From contig NZ_CP015438.1 of the NCBI RefSeq assembly GCF_001634285.1, positions 2,120,001-2,184,000 on the forward strand: a stretch of 64,000 bases of DNA, read 5' to 3'. How positions within the stretch are numbered: the stretch's first letter is position 1; the number at the start of each line of letters is the position of its first letter. The notes beneath the pieces were generated by a model. It was not told the origin of the DNA. It saw only the letters and a program-made list of their open reading frames with translations, and did not search any database. Position numbers and translations under genes: made by a program. Origin of the DNA: Anoxybacillus amylolyticus. GTDB taxonomy: Bacteria > Bacillota > Bacilli > Bacillales > Anoxybacillaceae. Below are positions 1-9,394 of the stretch, one piece after another.

Positions 1-261
1 TACGGTTACAATCATAATCGTTACAAACACCGCACCTAGCAATCCTCCTAGTAAATTCCATTTCGGCACATAAAATACGTTTACTAGCTGTCCTTTCCCG
101 AAAAAAAGGGTAAGAAATGTTAAAAATAGGAGCCCGACAAAAAATGAAGTAAACGCCCCTTCTAAACTGCCAATCTTTTTTCCAAGACTGCCGTTAATCG
201 GTGCTTGCGTCCCTGCCATCATACCACCGGCTAACGCAAGTAACATATATACCCATTTCAT
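1..261 (-). CDS. YdcZ/DUF606-type membrane protein, 3' end outside window
   Basis: The first 87 codons of a minus-strand gene that continues past the left edge. The product is strongly hydrophobic: an N-terminal segment with the motif AGTQAPINGSLGKKIGS near residues 15-32, then two further membrane spans. Small DMT-superfamily proteins of the YdcZ/DUF606 type carry such a motif near the N-terminus; they are predicted inner-membrane transporters of unknown substrate. Three ATGs stand in a row (254-267 region); the third, ending at 261, lies 7 nt from GGAGG (269-273) and is the best start. The family call rests on this short part only, and the C-terminal half could not be seen. Confidence 0.7.
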   Translation of the reverse strand, partial: MKWVYMLLALAGGMMAGTQAPINGSLGKKIGSLEGAFTSFFVGLLFLTFLTLFFGKGQLVNVFYVPKWNLLGGLLGAVFVTIMIVTV

Positions 262-342
262 CATCATTCCTCCTAACGTTATTTTTATTTCTTCCACCTT
301 CGCCAAATGGTATAATAGAAAGTTGTAAAGGGGGTGAAAAAG

Positions 343-954
343 ATGGAGCAGCTGCTGCAGCAAATTCTCGATACGTTAAACGAGGTGAAAACAAAAGTAG
401 AATCGCTTGAGGAAGGGCAAAAGCGCTTAGAAGAACGGCAAACCAGCCTTGAAAATGCTTTCTCCCGTATGGAAGAACGGCAAACCAACCTTGAAAATGC
501 TTTCTCTCGTATGGAAGAACGGCAAACTCAACTTGAAAATGCTTTCTCTCGTATGGAAGAACGGCAAACCAACCTTGAAAATGCTTTCTCTCGTATGGAA
601 GAACGGCAAACCAGCCTTGAAAATGCTTTCTCTCGTATGGAAGAACAGCAAACCAACCTTGAAAATGCTTTCTCCCGTATGGAAGAACGGCAAACTCAAT
701 TTGAAACGACGCAAAAGTCGTTGTTAGCTGGACAAGAAGAATTATATGCGCTCGTCCAAGCGCTTATGCATCGGCAAGATGAAACAGATGCAAAACTTGA
801 GGCATTAAGCATGGATGTGCATAAGCTTCACGGAAAAGTGGAGAAAAACACAGAACTGCTGCAAGAACTTCTCGAACGCCACGAATCAATCTACGAAATG
901 CTAGGAGAACACGAGATAGCAATCCGCACATTGCGCAAACGAAAATCCATCTAA
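343..954 (+). CDS. Coiled-coil protein with six 14-residue tandem repeats
   Basis: A 203-residue hydrophilic protein with no signal peptide or membrane segment. Residues about 29-112 are six near-identical units of the form MEERQTNLENAFSR, followed by one degenerate unit and a charged helical tail ending RTLRKRKSI. Fourteen residues equal two heptads, and E/L/F spacing fits a parallel coiled coil. I do not recognise a function; similar uncharacterised coiled-coil proteins occur in Bacillaceae. The ATG at 343 sits about 8 nt after AAAGGGGG; a GTG at 334 lies inside that purine stretch and is less likely. A perfect TATAAT (311-316) sits upstream, without a convincing -35. The gene is monocistronic and diverges from the YdcZ-type gene. 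Confidence 0.75.
   Translation: MEQLLQQILDTLNEVKTKVESLEEGQKRLEERQTSLENAFSRMEERQTNLENAFSRMEERQTQLENAFSRMEERQTNLENAFSRMEERQTSLENAFSRMEEQQTNLENAFSRMEERQTQFETTQKSLLAGQEELYALVQALMHRQDETDAKLEALSMDVHKLHGKVEKNTELLQELLERHESIYEMLGEHEIAIRTLRKRKSI
427..720 (+). repeat. 42-bp in-frame tandem repeat, 6 full units plus 1 degenerate
   Basis: Seven consecutive 42-bp units lie inside the coiled-coil gene. Six (427-678) differ at only a few bases; the seventh (679-720) decays after its first half. Variation is concentrated at one codon, which alternates Ser, Asn, Gln, Asn, Ser, Asn. Such an array can gain or lose units by slippage without changing frame. Confidence 0.95.
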
Positions 955-957
955 CAG

Positions 958-1045
958 GTGCTAATCACGAGCGTTGATTATCTATGCCGTAGTCGGCAAG
1001 CAAAACTTGCCGACTACGGCAGAAAAGCTAGAACTTAAGAATATT
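958..1045. repeat. Dispersed repeat family A, copy 1 (hairpin)
   Basis: Begins with ATCACGAGCGTTGATTATC (964-983 region), the inverted terminal sequence also found at the right end of the copy near 34.2 kb. The core is a perfect 15-bp stem (986-1000 with 1006-1020) around a 5-nt loop, followed by AGAAAAGCTAG as in the other copies. It lies at the convergent 3' ends of the coiled-coil gene and the PAP2 gene, and could also end transcription. Confidence 0.7.
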
Positions 1046-1050
1046 TTAGT

Positions 1051-1638
1051 CTATTTTTTTTGAAAAAATTCATACACGAGTATGCAAAGCGAAAGATACG
1101 AAGCAGCCAAGGCAAATCCAGCCAGTACATCGGTCGGATAGTGAACTTGGCGCGTCAAGCGGCTAATCCCTGTGAATAACGCCAATAGGATGGAAATGCC
1201 GTACATGAGAAATCGGGCAAATCGTTGCTCCACCTCTTTCCCGAGAAGGTAGGCTGCCAGCAATAAATAAATGCTAGACATCATCGCATGGCCGCTCGGA
1301 AAACTAAATCCTTCCTCATGGGAAAACGGTGGTCTTTCTCTTCCTGCTACATGTTTTATCCACGTATTCAGCCCATATCCTCCAGCGACAGCTACTAATA
1401 CAAGAACCATTCCATATACTCTTTTTCGCAGCAATAAAAACAAAACAAGAATAATGCTGCAGACGCCAATCGTGACAGAAGCCCCAAGCAATGACAAAGA
1501 ATTCAACCATCCCCATGCCCGAAAACTAGTAAGCAACGTTTGATCCATAGACATAACGGTTGGGTAGTGGATCGCCCACCATAGCGCTACAAATAGACAA
1601 AAAGAGCTAATACATAGTACGACAAGCTTTTTGTTCAT
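1051..1638 (-). CDS. PAP2-family membrane phosphatase
   Basis: A 195-residue integral membrane protein with about six hydrophobic segments. The three PAP2 signature blocks are intact: K-x6-RP as KHVAGRERP near residue 92, PSGH near residue 116, and SR-x5-H-x3-D as SRLTRQVHYPTD near residue 160. These place a histidine-dependent phosphatase site on the outer membrane face. Family members hydrolyse undecaprenyl diphosphate, phosphatidylglycerol phosphate or similar lipid phosphates; the exact substrate cannot be read from sequence. Of two adjacent ATGs, the second (ending 1638) has the better spacing from GGAGG. It lies downstream of gltB on the same strand but behind the gltB terminator. Confidence 0.88.
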   Translation of the reverse strand: MNKKLVVLCISSFCLFVALWWAIHYPTVMSMDQTLLTSFRAWGWLNSLSLLGASVTIGVCSIILVLFLLLRKRVYGMVLVLVAVAGGYGLNTWIKHVAGRERPPFSHEEGFSFPSGHAMMSSIYLLLAAYLLGKEVEQRFARFLMYGISILLALFTGISRLTRQVHYPTDVLAGFALAASYLSLCILVYEFFQKK

Positions 1639-1686
1639 CATCTCCCTCCTTTGCCATTTTATTATATCTTTCTATCACAATTATAA

Positions 1687-1712
1687 AAAGAGGGGCACAC
1701 TCTCCCCTCTTT
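1687..1712 (-). terminator. Intrinsic terminator of gltB
   Basis: Stem AAAGAGGGG (1687-1695) with CCCCTCTTT (1704-1712), loop about 8 nt, then a T-rich run on the minus strand. It begins 1 nt past the gltB stop codon. Confidence 0.85.
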
Positions 1713-1713
1713 A

Positions 1714-3153
1714 TCATCTCGCTACATTCATTAAAAAATGATGTACTTCTTGCGCCGCTTCTCTTCCTTCGCGAATTGCCCATACGACTAGGCTCTGTCC
1801 TCGCCTTGCATCCCCTGCAACGAACACCCCTTCGACGTTTGTTGCATACTTAGTCATTTGGTGGTTAACTACCCCAAACTGCGCAAAAAGGGATTGTTCC
1901 GGACCTTCAAAGCCGATAGCTATAAAAACAAGGTCGCACGGCCATACTTTTTCTGTTCCTGGAATTTCGCGGAACGTTCCATCTTCTGTTTTTTCCATTT
2001 GAATCGTATGAAGTGCTTGTACTTTTCCGTCTCCGACTATTTTTTTCGTTTGAATGCAATATTGGCGCGGGTCTTCGCCAAATTTTGCTCTTGCCTCTTC
2101 ATACGCATAGTCGAGCGTAAAAATAAGCGGAAATTGCGGCCAAGGGTTATCCTCTTTTCGCTTTTCTGGCAATGCCGGATGTTTGCCGAACTGAACGACG
2201 CTTTTACACTGTTGCCTTAGCGCTGTCGCCACACAGTCTGCGCCTGTATCGCCACCGCCGATGACGATAACGTGTTTATCTTTTGCATCAATAAAATTTC
2301 CATCCATAAAATTAGAGTCAAGCAAACTTTTCGTGACGGACGTTAAATAGTCCATCGCAAAATATACCCCGTCTAATTCCCTTCCTTCAATGGCAAGATC
2401 GCGCTGCTTTTGAGCACCCGTGCATAAAACGACGGCATCGTATTGCGCTCGAAGCGCTTCGGCGGTTATATGTTTGCCAACTTCCGTATTCGTTACAAAC
2501 GTAACGCCTTCTTCTGCCAACAATCGAACTCTCCGTTCAACGATTTCTTTTTCTAATTTCATATTCGGAATACCGTACATTAACAGCCCACCAATGCGGT
2601 CTGCTCGCTCGTACACCGTTACCGAATGCCCGGCTTGATTCAACTGATCGGCACAAGCAAGACCGGCTGGACCTGAACCAACAATCGCCACCTTTTTCCC
2701 TGTACGCTTTTTCGGGATGCGCGGGTGCATCCACCCTTCCACAAATCCTTTATCAATAATCGCTCGCTCAATGCCCTTAATGGCAACCGCCGGATCGGAA
2801 AGCGCCACCGTACAGGAACCTTCGCAAGGGGCAGGGCATACTCTTCCAGTAAACTCCGGGAAATTGTTCGTTTTTAATAGCCGAGCTAACGCTTCTTTCC
2901 AACGACCACGATAGACTAAATCGTTCCATTCCGGAATGACATTATGAATTGGGCAACCGGACGTCAGCCCGTTCCATTCCATTCCCATATGGCAAAAAGG
3001 AGTTCCACAATCCATGCAGCGCGCTCCTTGGCGAGAAAGCGTGTCGTCGGAAAATGGTGACGTATACTCTTTCCAATCGTCCAAGCGGGAAAGCGGCTTT
3101 CGCTTCCCTTCTTCTTCACGCACATATTCAATAAATCCTGTCGCTTTTCCCAT
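1714..3153 (-). CDS. gltB: Glutamate synthase (NADPH) small subunit
   Basis: A 479-residue FAD/NADPH subunit of glutamate synthase, passing electrons from NADPH to the large subunit for 2-oxoglutarate amination. N-terminal Fe-S cysteines are visible in CMDCGTPFCHMG (near 47-58), SGCPIHN (near 65-71) and CPAPCEGSC (near 106-114). The FAD-binding GxGxxG motif is VAIVGSGPAGLACA near 153-166, and a second dinucleotide-binding fold starts at VIVIGGGDTGADC near 295. The gene follows gltA with short spacing, and its first 59 codons are duplicated upstream by the 337-bp tandem repeat; this copy is the complete one. B. subtilis naming (gltB = small subunit) is used. Confidence 0.97.
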   Translation of the reverse strand: MGKATGFIEYVREEEGKRKPLSRLDDWKEYTSPFSDDTLSRQGARCMDCGTPFCHMGMEWNGLTSGCPIHNVIPEWNDLVYRGRWKEALARLLKTNNFPEFTGRVCPAPCEGSCTVALSDPAVAIKGIERAIIDKGFVEGWMHPRIPKKRTGKKVAIVGSGPAGLACADQLNQAGHSVTVYERADRIGGLLMYGIPNMKLEKEIVERRVRLLAEEGVTFVTNTEVGKHITAEALRAQYDAVVLCTGAQKQRDLAIEGRELDGVYFAMDYLTSVTKSLLDSNFMDGNFIDAKDKHVIVIGGGDTGADCVATALRQQCKSVVQFGKHPALPEKRKEDNPWPQFPLIFTLDYAYEEARAKFGEDPRQYCIQTKKIVGDGKVQALHTIQMEKTEDGTFREIPGTEKVWPCDLVFIAIGFEGPEQSLFAQFGVVNHQMTKYATNVEGVFVAGDARRGQSLVVWAIREGREAAQEVHHFLMNVAR

Positions 3154-3650
3154 CGTTTGTCCCCCTCTTTGTGAAGGCGGTCGCTTATTTCGCGACCGCT
3201 TCCAATGGACTTATTGCTTCTTTCTGTTTTGCCACTACTTCAAACGCTGAAAACAGCGCTTGTTCATTTGACAATCCCGAACGTTCCATCGTCGCGATAG
3301 TTTCCATCACCCGTTCCATTCCCATATGGCAAAAAGGAGTTCCACAATCCATGCAGCGCGCTCCTTGGCGAGAAAGCGTGTCGTCGGAAAATGGTGACGT
3401 ATACTCTTTCCAATCGTCCAAGCGGGAAAGCGGCTTTCGCTTCCCTTCTTCTTCACGCACATATTCAATAAATCCTGTCGCTTTTCCCATCGTTTGTCCC
3501 CCTCTTTGTGAAGGCGGTCGCTTATTTCGCGACCGCTTCCAATGGACTTATTGCTTCTTTCTGTTTTGCCACTACTTCAAACGCTGAAAACAGCGCTTGT
3601 TCATTTGACAATCCCGAACGTTCCATCGTCGCGATAGTTTCCATCACCCG
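2977..3650. repeat. Exact tandem duplication, 2 x 337 bp, across the gltA/gltB junction
   Basis: Copy 1 (2977-3313) and copy 2 (3314-3650) read identically by eye. Each holds the last 41 codons of gltA, the gltA-gltB spacer with its GCGGTCGC/GCGACCGC hairpin (3177-3199 and 3514-3536), and the first 59 codons of gltB. Only two bases (TT) are shared at the outer junctions, so the duplication formed by microhomology or illegitimate joining. Both gltA and gltB remain complete. Confidence 0.95.
3185..3490 (-). pseudogene. Chimeric ORF: GltB N-terminus fused to GltA C-terminus
   Basis: This 101-codon frame arises at the duplication joint. It starts with the gltB start region (residues 1-59, including CMDCGTPFCHMGME) and switches at once to the last 41 residues of GltA, from [13 protein letters not shown] to its normal stop. 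It keeps the gltB ribosome binding site, so it may be translated. It has only part of the Fe-S cysteines and no FAD or NADPH domain, so a catalytic role is not expected. It lies between full gltA and full gltB in the same transcript. Confidence 0.85.
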
Positions 3651-6600
3651 TTTATAGTTTTTTGGAATCACTTTCACAAATTTCCGGACGAATGAATCCC
3701 AATCAGCTAATAGCTCATCTGCTTTTGGGCTGTTTGTATATTGATAGTGTCGCGAAATCATGCCATATACTTCGCGAATTTCCTCTGCATCTTCTAGCGA
3801 TTCGAACAATACCATTTCCCGATTCGCCGTCCGCATAAATTGTTCGTCGTTATCCGCCAATACGTAAGCGATTCCGCCAGACATTCCTGCCGCGAAGTTT
3901 TTGCCGACCGTTCCGAAAATGACGACGCGCCCGCCTGTCATATATTCACAGCCATGGTCGCCAACGCCTTCGACAACGGCGTTTACCCCGCTGTTTCTGA
4001 CGCAAAACCGTTCCCCCGCACGGCCGCGAATATACGCTTCGCCTGACGTTGCTCCATAAAAGGCGACGTTTCCAATAATGACGTTATCGCCTGACGCAAA
4101 CGTCGCTTCTTCTGGTGGAAGGACGATTACTTTGCCGCCAGAAAGCCCTTTTCCAATATAGTCGTTCGCATCGCCAACAAGTGTCATCGTCATTCCTTTC
4201 GGCACAAAGGCGGCGAAACTTTGACCGGCAGAGCCGCGGAAATGAAGACAAATCGTATCTTCCGGTAGCCCTTCTTCGCCATAGCGTTTGGAAATTTCGC
4301 TGCCGACAATCGCGCCGACCGTGCGATGGACGTTGCGAATGTCGAGATACAATTCTACTTTTTCTTGGCGTTCAAACGCGCGTTTAGCGGCTGGCAACAA
4401 TACTTCATTATCAAGCGACTGTTCGATTTTATGCTGTTGCGGACGTGAGAAAGTGCGTACACCATCTACTTGATACAATAGGCGCGACAAATGTAAATGC
4501 TTTGCTTTCCAATGTTGTTTCGCACGCTCGCTTACTTTTAATACATCGACCCTTCCCACCATTTCTTCTACCGTCCGGAAGCCAAGCTGCGCCATTAGTT
4601 CGCGAACTTCTTGCGCAATAAAATACATAAAATTCACGACATGCTCTGGTTTGCCCATGAATTTTTCACGCAGCTCTGGATTTTGCGTCGCCACTCCAAC
4701 CGGGCACGTGTCTAAATGGCAAACGCGCATCATGACACAGCCTAAGACGACAAGCGGTGCAGTCGCAAATCCAAACTCTTCCGCCCCAAACAGTGCAGCC
4801 ATGACAACATCGCGTCCTGTCATCAGCTTTCCGTCTGTTTCTAGCACGACGCGGTCACGCAAGCCGTTTAGCATTAACGTTTGGTGCGTCTCGGCAAGCC
4901 CAAGCTCCCAAGGGAGTCCTGCGTGTTTAATACTTGTCTTTGGCGACGCGCCAGTGCCGCCATCATAACCGCTAATGACGATCACATCCGCCGCCCCTTT
5001 GGCGACGCCAGCTGCAATCGTACCGACGCCCGCTTTTGCCACAAGCTTGACGCTAATGCGGGCGTGGCGGTTGGCGTTTTTCAAGTCGTAAATCAGCTGC
5101 GCCAAATCTTCAATCGAGTAAATATCGTGATGCGGCGGCGGTGAAATTAGTTCCACTCCAGGAGTAGAGCCGCGCACTTTTCCGACCCAAGGATATACTT
5201 TATTGCCTGGCAGTTGTCCGCCTTCCCCAGGTTTTGCGCCTTGGGCCATTTTAATTTGCAATTCGTCCGCGTTCACTAAATAATGGCTTTTTACCCCGAA
5301 ACGTCCTGAAGCGACTTGCTTAATGGCACTTCGGCGAAAATCGCCGTTTGCATCGACCACATAGCGGCTTGAATCTTCGCCACCCTCACCGCTATTGCTT
5401 TTGCCGCCGATACGGTTCATCGCAATCGCGAGCGCTTCATGCGCTTCTTGGCTGATCGAGCCGTACGACATTGCTCCTGTTTTAAAGCGACGAACGATCG
5501 ATTCCACCGGTTCTACTTCATCTAGCGGAATCGGTTCCCTCGTTTCATCAAACACAAACAAATTGCGTAAAAACGTAACACGTTCTTCGTTTGCTAGTTT
5601 CGAATATTGTTTGAACAATTCGTAATCATTTTTTCGGCACGCCCATTGTAAAAGGTGGATCGTTTTTGGATTAAATGCATGGTGTTCTCCATTGCTTCTC
5701 CATTGAAATTCGCTGCCGGAGTCAAGCGTTTCATCAAGCGTGTAGAACGCTTGTTCATGGCGCATTTTTGCCTCTTTCGCTATTTCTTCTAACCCAATGC
5801 CGCCAAGTTGGGAAGCAGTACCGGTAAAATATTGCTCGATGACATCCTCTCCGATGCCGATTGCTTCAAAAATTTGTGCGCCACGGTAGCTTTGGACGGT
5901 GGAAATGCCCATTTTCGCCATTACTTTGACCACACCGTCCGTAGCTGCTTTTTGATAGTTTTCCACCGCTTTTTTATATGTCAACTGCACTGTTTTCGCC
6001 TCAACCGCCTTGCGAATGGTTTCAAGCGCTAAATACGGATTCACCGCATCTGCTCCATATCCAATTAATGCCGCAAAATGATGCACTTCCCGCGCTTCCC
6101 CGCACTCGACAAGAATGCTTACGTTTGTCCGCGTCCCTTTTCGAATGAAATGTTGGTGAAGGGCACTGACCGCAAGCAACGGCGGGATGGCGATATGCTG
6201 TTCGTCAACGCCACGGTCGGACAGAATAAGCAACACTGCTCCTTTTTCCATTGCTGCCTCGGCTGTTTGGCAAAGTTCATCGAGCGCTTTTTGCAAATCG
6301 TTTGTAAAGAGTGCTGGGATAGTTACCGCCCGAAACTCCGGATACGAGTTTTCTTTCAATGCCGCGAGCTCTTCGTTAGTAAGAATAGGCGTGTCTAGGC
6401 GAATACGCCGCGCTGAGGAGGCCTCAGGATGAAGGATATTCCCTTCTTTTCCAAGTAATGTCATCGTCGAAATCACGATATATTCACGAATCGAATCAAT
6501 CGGTGGATTGGTCACCTGCGCAAATAGCTGTTTAAAATAATGAAACAGGCTTTGCGGACGATCCGATAAGACCGCGAGCGGCACATCGTTCCCCATCGCC

Positions 6601-8066
6601 CCGACGGGATCTTTTCCGTCACGCGCCATTACTAATACGGTTTTCTCGACATCTTCGTACGTATAGCCGAACGCTTTTTGTAGCGTTGTTAAGCTTTCTA
6701 TCGGTTCAGTTTCGGCTGGGATATCTAAGTCCGTTAGCGATAGCATTTGTTCGTTCAGCCATTGGCGATATGGCCTTTCGCTTGCTACTTTTGTTTTTAT
6801 CTCCTCGTCGGAAATGATTCGGCCTTCTTCTAAGTCAATGAGCAGCATTTTCCCTGGGCTTAGACGATCTTTATAAAGCACCTGTTCTGGTGCGACATCA
6901 ATCACGCCCACTTCCGAGGAAAAAATAATATAGTCGTCTTTTGTTACATAATAGCGAGCTGGACGTAAACCGTTGCGATCTAAAATGGCGCCAATTTGGT
7001 TGCCGTCCGTGAACACAATCGCCGTCGGACCGTCCCACGGTTCCATCAAACAGCTATGGTATTCGTAAAATGCTTTTTTCGCATCGTCCATTTCGTTGTC
7101 CCAAAACCATGGCTCTGGAATCAGCATCATCGCTGCGTGAGCTAATTCTTTTCCAGCGAGCACGAAAAATTCGAACGCATTATCTAAAATCGATGAGTCG
7201 CTTCCATTCATATCTAGAATAGGAGTAATTTTTCGTAGCTCGTCGCCAAAGTGGGAAGAAACGAATTGTTTTTCCCGTGCCATCATCCAATTGACATTTC
7301 CGCGAAGCGTGTTGATTTCGCCATTATGGATTAGGTAGCGGTTCGGATGCGCTCTTTCCCAGCTTGGGAACGTGTTCGTGCTAAACCGAGAGTGGACAAG
7401 CGCAAATGCCGATTGAAACCGTTCATCTTGTAAATCAACGTAAAATGCATCGAGCTGTTCTGGGGTTAATAGCCCTTTGTAGACAATCGTGCGGCTTGAG
7501 AGGCTAGCGAAATAAAATTCGTTGTTCGGCGAAAGCTTTTCCGCTTGTTTGCGAATGACGTATAGCTTTCGTTCAAACGCGAGCGAATCTTGTAAATCGC
7601 TGCTTGCGCCAATAAATACTTGGCGGATGAATGGCTTGCTTTGCTCCGCCAATTTGCCGAGCTTCCCACTATTCACAGGTACCGTCCGCCAGCCTAATAG
7701 CGTTTGTCCTTCCGCTTGAATAATGTCGTTTATTTGTTGCTCGTAATGCGTGCGCTCTGCCTCATGTGCAGGAAGAAAAACCATTCCGACACCATAATGC
7801 CCTTTTTCGGGGAGCTTCATTTTTCCGCAAACCGTTTGAAAATATTCATGCGGGATTTGCACCATTATCCCTGCCCCGTCTCCTGTTTCTGGGTCGCTTC
7901 CTTGCCCGCCACGATGTTCGAGTTGCCGCAGCATATGCAGCCCTTTTTTTACGATATCGTGCGATTTTTTTCCTTTTAGATGGGCATACAGCCCGATGCC
8001 ACAGGCATCCCGCTCAAAATCAGGACGGTAAAGACCTTGCGCCTTCGGTAGTCCAACGTGTTTCAT
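3522..8066 (-). CDS. gltA: Glutamate synthase (NADPH) large subunit
   Basis: A 1514-residue protein of normal family length. A short propeptide precedes Cys22 (motif ACGIG), expected to become the N-terminal nucleophile of the Ntn glutaminase domain. The central domain and the FMN-binding synthase domain follow; conserved features include SGEGGED near 900, the [10 protein letters not shown] loop near 1050 and the cysteine cluster [17 protein letters not shown] near 1135-1150 for the 3Fe-4S centre. The C-terminal part is the GXGXG beta-helix repeat domain. It makes glutamate from glutamine and 2-oxoglutarate together with GltB. It is transcribed away from gltC, whose binding site lies between them. 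The last 41 codons are duplicated downstream. Confidence 0.98.
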   Translation of the reverse strand: MKHVGLPKAQGLYRPDFERDACGIGLYAHLKGKKSHDIVKKGLHMLRQLEHRGGQGSDPETGDGAGIMVQIPHEYFQTVCGKMKLPEKGHYGVGMVFLPAHEAERTHYEQQINDIIQAEGQTLLGWRTVPVNSGKLGKLAEQSKPFIRQVFIGASSDLQDSLAFERKLYVIRKQAEKLSPNNEFYFASLSSRTIVYKGLLTPEQLDAFYVDLQDERFQSAFALVHSRFSTNTFPSWERAHPNRYLIHNGEINTLRGNVNWMMAREKQFVSSHFGDELRKITPILDMNGSDSSILDNAFEFFVLAGKELAHAAMMLIPEPWFWDNEMDDAKKAFYEYHSCLMEPWDGPTAIVFTDGNQIGAILDRNGLRPARYYVTKDDYIIFSSEVGVIDVAPEQVLYKDRLSPGKMLLIDLEEGRIISDEEIKTKVASERPYRQWLNEQMLSLTDLDIPAETEPIESLTTLQKAFGYTYEDVEKTVLVMARDGKDPVGAMGNDVPLAVLSDRPQSLFHYFKQLFAQVTNPPIDSIREYIVISTMTLLGKEGNILHPEASSARRIRLDTPILTNEELAALKENSYPEFRAVTIPALFTNDLQKALDELCQTAEAAMEKGAVLLILSDRGVDEQHIAIPPLLAVSALHQHFIRKGTRTNVSILVECGEAREVHHFAALIGYGADAVNPYLALETIRKAVEAKTVQLTYKKAVENYQKAATDGVVKVMAKMGISTVQSYRGAQIFEAIGIGEDVIEQYFTGTASQLGGIGLEEIAKEAKMRHEQAFYTLDETLDSGSEFQWRSNGEHHAFNPKTIHLLQWACRKNDYELFKQYSKLANEERVTFLRNLFVFDETREPIPLDEVEPVESIVRRFKTGAMSYGSISQEAHEALAIAMNRIGGKSNSGEGGEDSSRYVVDANGDFRRSAIKQVASGRFGVKSHYLVNADELQIKMAQGAKPGEGGQLPGNKVYPWVGKVRGSTPGVELISPPPHHDIYSIEDLAQLIYDLKNANRHARISVKLVAKAGVGTIAAGVAKGAADVIVISGYDGGTGASPKTSIKHAGLPWELGLAETHQTLMLNGLRDRVVLETDGKLMTGRDVVMAALFGAEEFGFATAPLVVLGCVMMRVCHLDTCPVGVATQNPELREKFMGKPEHVVNFMYFIAQEVRELMAQLGFRTVEEMVGRVDVLKVSERAKQHWKAKHLHLSRLLYQVDGVRTFSRPQQHKIEQSLDNEVLLPAAKRAFERQEKVELYLDIRNVHRTVGAIVGSEISKRYGEEGLPEDTICLHFRGSAGQSFAAFVPKGMTMTLVGDANDYIGKGLSGGKVIVLPPEEATFASGDNVIIGNVAFYGATSGEAYIRGRAGERFCVRNSGVNAVVEGVGDHGCEYMTGGRVVIFGTVGKNFAAGMSGGIAYVLADNDEQFMRTANREMVLFESLEDAEEIREVYGMISRHYQYTNSPKADELLADWDSFVRKFVKVIPKNYKRVMETIATMERSGLSNEQALFSAFEVVAKQKEAISPLEAVAK

Positions 8067-8099
8067 CTACCTTCCCCTTCCGTTAAAGTCTTACTTGTA

Positions 8100-8128
8100 A
8101 TTGTAGTTTCCATGATTCATATAAACAA
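8100..8128 (-). promoter_or_regulatory. Candidate gltA promoter
   Basis: On the minus strand, TTGTTT (8128-8123) and TACAAT (8105-8100) are separated by exactly 17 bp. The predicted transcript starts near 8093, about 27 nt before the gltA ATG. A TATAAT on the plus strand (8131-8136) may serve gltC. Confidence 0.6.
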
Positions 8129-8149
8129 TATATAATTAAGATTAAATCC

Positions 8150-8164
8150 ATCTCATTTTGCGAT
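8150..8164. promoter_or_regulatory. Candidate GltC operator box
   Basis: ATCTCATTTTGCGAT fits the dyad ATCTC-N5-GAGAT that I recall for GltC Box I in B. subtilis, with one mismatch. Its centre is about 64 bp upstream of the predicted gltA start, suitable for activation of gltA and autorepression of gltC. Confidence 0.6.
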
Positions 8165-8184
8165 AGATAAACAGGAGGGATAGA

Positions 8185-9087
8185 GTGGAGCTTAGGCAGT
8201 TGAAGTACTTTGTTGAAGTAGCGAAGCGGGAGCACGTCTCCGAAGCGGCAGAACTGCTTCACGTTGCTCAGTCCGCGATTAGCAGGCAAATTGCCAATTT
8301 AGAAGATGAGTTAGGAGTGGAGTTGTTTGAACGGGAAGGGCGAAATGTCCGCTTGACGCCAGCGGGGCGCTATTTTTTTCCCCATGCGGAAGCAATATTG
8401 CGCGCTGTCGATCATGCGAAGCAACAAATCGAAGAATACTTAGACCCCGAACGAGGAACGGTAAAAATCGGCTTTCCGACAAGCTTAGCGAGCCATACGA
8501 TGCCGATGGTTATTTCTGCCTTTAAAGCAGAACATCCAAATGTAAAATTTCATTTACGACAAGGTTCTTACCGATTTTTAATCGAGGCGGTGAAAAAGCG
8601 GGAAGTTGATTTAGCGTTTCTCGGACCAATTCCGACGGAAGAGAAAGAAATTCGCGGTGATATTTTATTCATCGAATCGTTTTCCGTGCTGTTGCCGCTC
8701 CACCATCGGTTTGCGAACCGAACAAGTATAACGTTAAATGAATTGCGCGAAGAGCCGTTTGTTATGTTTCCAGAAGGATATGTGCTGCATAAAATCGTCC
8801 GCGATGCGTGCAAACAGGCGGGATTTTCTCCGCTTATTTCATCGGAAGGGGAAGATTTGGACGCTATTAAAGGGCTCGTTTCTGCCGGCATTGGCATTAC
8901 GTTGCTTCCAGAAAATACGTTTTATGATACAATGCCGCGCTTTACGGTCAAAATTCCGATCGAACTACCAGAAGTAAAACGAAACGTCGGAATTATTATT
9001 TCTAGCCAACACGAACTCGCTCCATCGGTCAAAGTGTTTTATGAATTTGTCAAACGATTTTTCTCGATGTTAGAAAAATATCGCTAA
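8185..9087 (+). CDS. gltC: LysR-type activator of glutamate synthase
   Basis: A 300-residue LysR-family regulator. The N-terminal winged helix reads MELRQLKYFVEVAKREHVSE with the recognition helix in HVAQSAISRQIANLEDELG; the substrate-binding domain contains QGSYRFLIEAVKKREVDLAFLGP and the segment SEGEDLDAIKGLVSAGIG, both very close to B. subtilis GltC. The start is GTG at 8185, 6 nt after GGAGG (8174-8178). It is divergent from gltA, the arrangement known in B. subtilis, where GltC activates gltAB according to the 2-oxoglutarate/glutamate balance. Its stop codon is also the first triplet of a family B dispersed repeat. Confidence 0.95.
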   Translation: MELRQLKYFVEVAKREHVSEAAELLHVAQSAISRQIANLEDELGVELFEREGRNVRLTPAGRYFFPHAEAILRAVDHAKQQIEEYLDPERGTVKIGFPTSLASHTMPMVISAFKAEHPNVKFHLRQGSYRFLIEAVKKREVDLAFLGPIPTEEKEIRGDILFIESFSVLLPLHHRFANRTSITLNELREEPFVMFPEGYVLHKIVRDACKQAGFSPLISSEGEDLDAIKGLVSAGIGITLLPENTFYDTMPRFTVKIPIELPEVKRNVGIIISSQHELAPSVKVFYEFVKRFFSMLEKYR

Positions 9088-9282
9088 GAACAGCGCAAAG
9101 CGCCCGCCTATCGGCGAAGAGCGCACAAGCCACACCGAGGAGAACTCGAACCAAGCATGGCTTGGTTCTGCGTGGGTAACCTCCGTGAAGCCAATCCATG
9201 TTTCGCCACCGAAAGAAAGGGCGGAGCTCATCACACTGATGGCGCTTGAAGCTAGACAGCTCTCTGCCTAATTGCAAAATTT
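9085..9282 (+). repeat. Dispersed repeat family B, copy 1
   Basis: Shares with copies at 24019 and 32564 the opening TAAGAAcAGC, the stem-loop GCGCCCGCCTATCGGCG, the segment CACCGAGGAG, and a tail with ATGGCGCTTGAAGCTAGACA, CTCTCT and GCAAAATTT. An internal insert of about 60 bp contains the hairpin AACCAAGC/GCTTGGTT. The first three bases form the gltC stop codon. Confidence 0.85.
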
Positions 9283-9302
9283 CCTATCTTTGACCAACAC
9301 CG

Positions 9303-9371
9303 CTCCCAGACAAATAAATTTGTCTGGGAGGCGGCTCGTTGTTCGGTTCTCCGTCACGCGAACGCGTGACG
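9303..9371. repeat. Two strong hairpins between gltC and the IclR gene
   Basis: A perfect 13-bp stem CTCCCAGACAAAT (9303-9315 with 9318-9330, 2-nt loop) and a perfect 9-bp stem CGTCACGCG (9352-9360 with 9363-9371, 2-nt loop). They may terminate gltC or form part of a composite mobile repeat, because a family C repeat follows directly. Confidence 0.6.
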
Positions 9372-9394
9372 CAGGCAAGCCTTTAGCTTCCTCT

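Noticed and set aside
427-714. Minus-strand and +2 frame open frames through the coiled-coil repeat
   Set aside because: They mirror the 42-bp repeat on other frames, have no ribosome sites, and the plus-frame protein explains the sequence fully.
427-720. CRISPR-like regular repeat
   Set aside because: The units are contiguous without spacers and are in-frame coding sequence.
1858-2220. 120-codon plus-strand frame inside gltB
   Set aside because: Antisense shadow of a well-conserved gene, without ribosome site or recognisable features.
3185-3490. A genuine separate gene between gltA and gltB
   Set aside because: It consists only of duplicated gltB start and gltA end and lacks any complete domain.
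8067-8184. T-box or other riboswitch in the gltA-gltC region
   Set aside because: The region is too short and holds only promoter and GltC-box sequences; no conserved aptamer blocks seen.
9303-9371. Hairpins taken as the start of a CRISPR leader or tRNA
   Set aside because: They are simple perfect stems with 2-nt loops, no cloverleaf and no repeat-spacer pattern.
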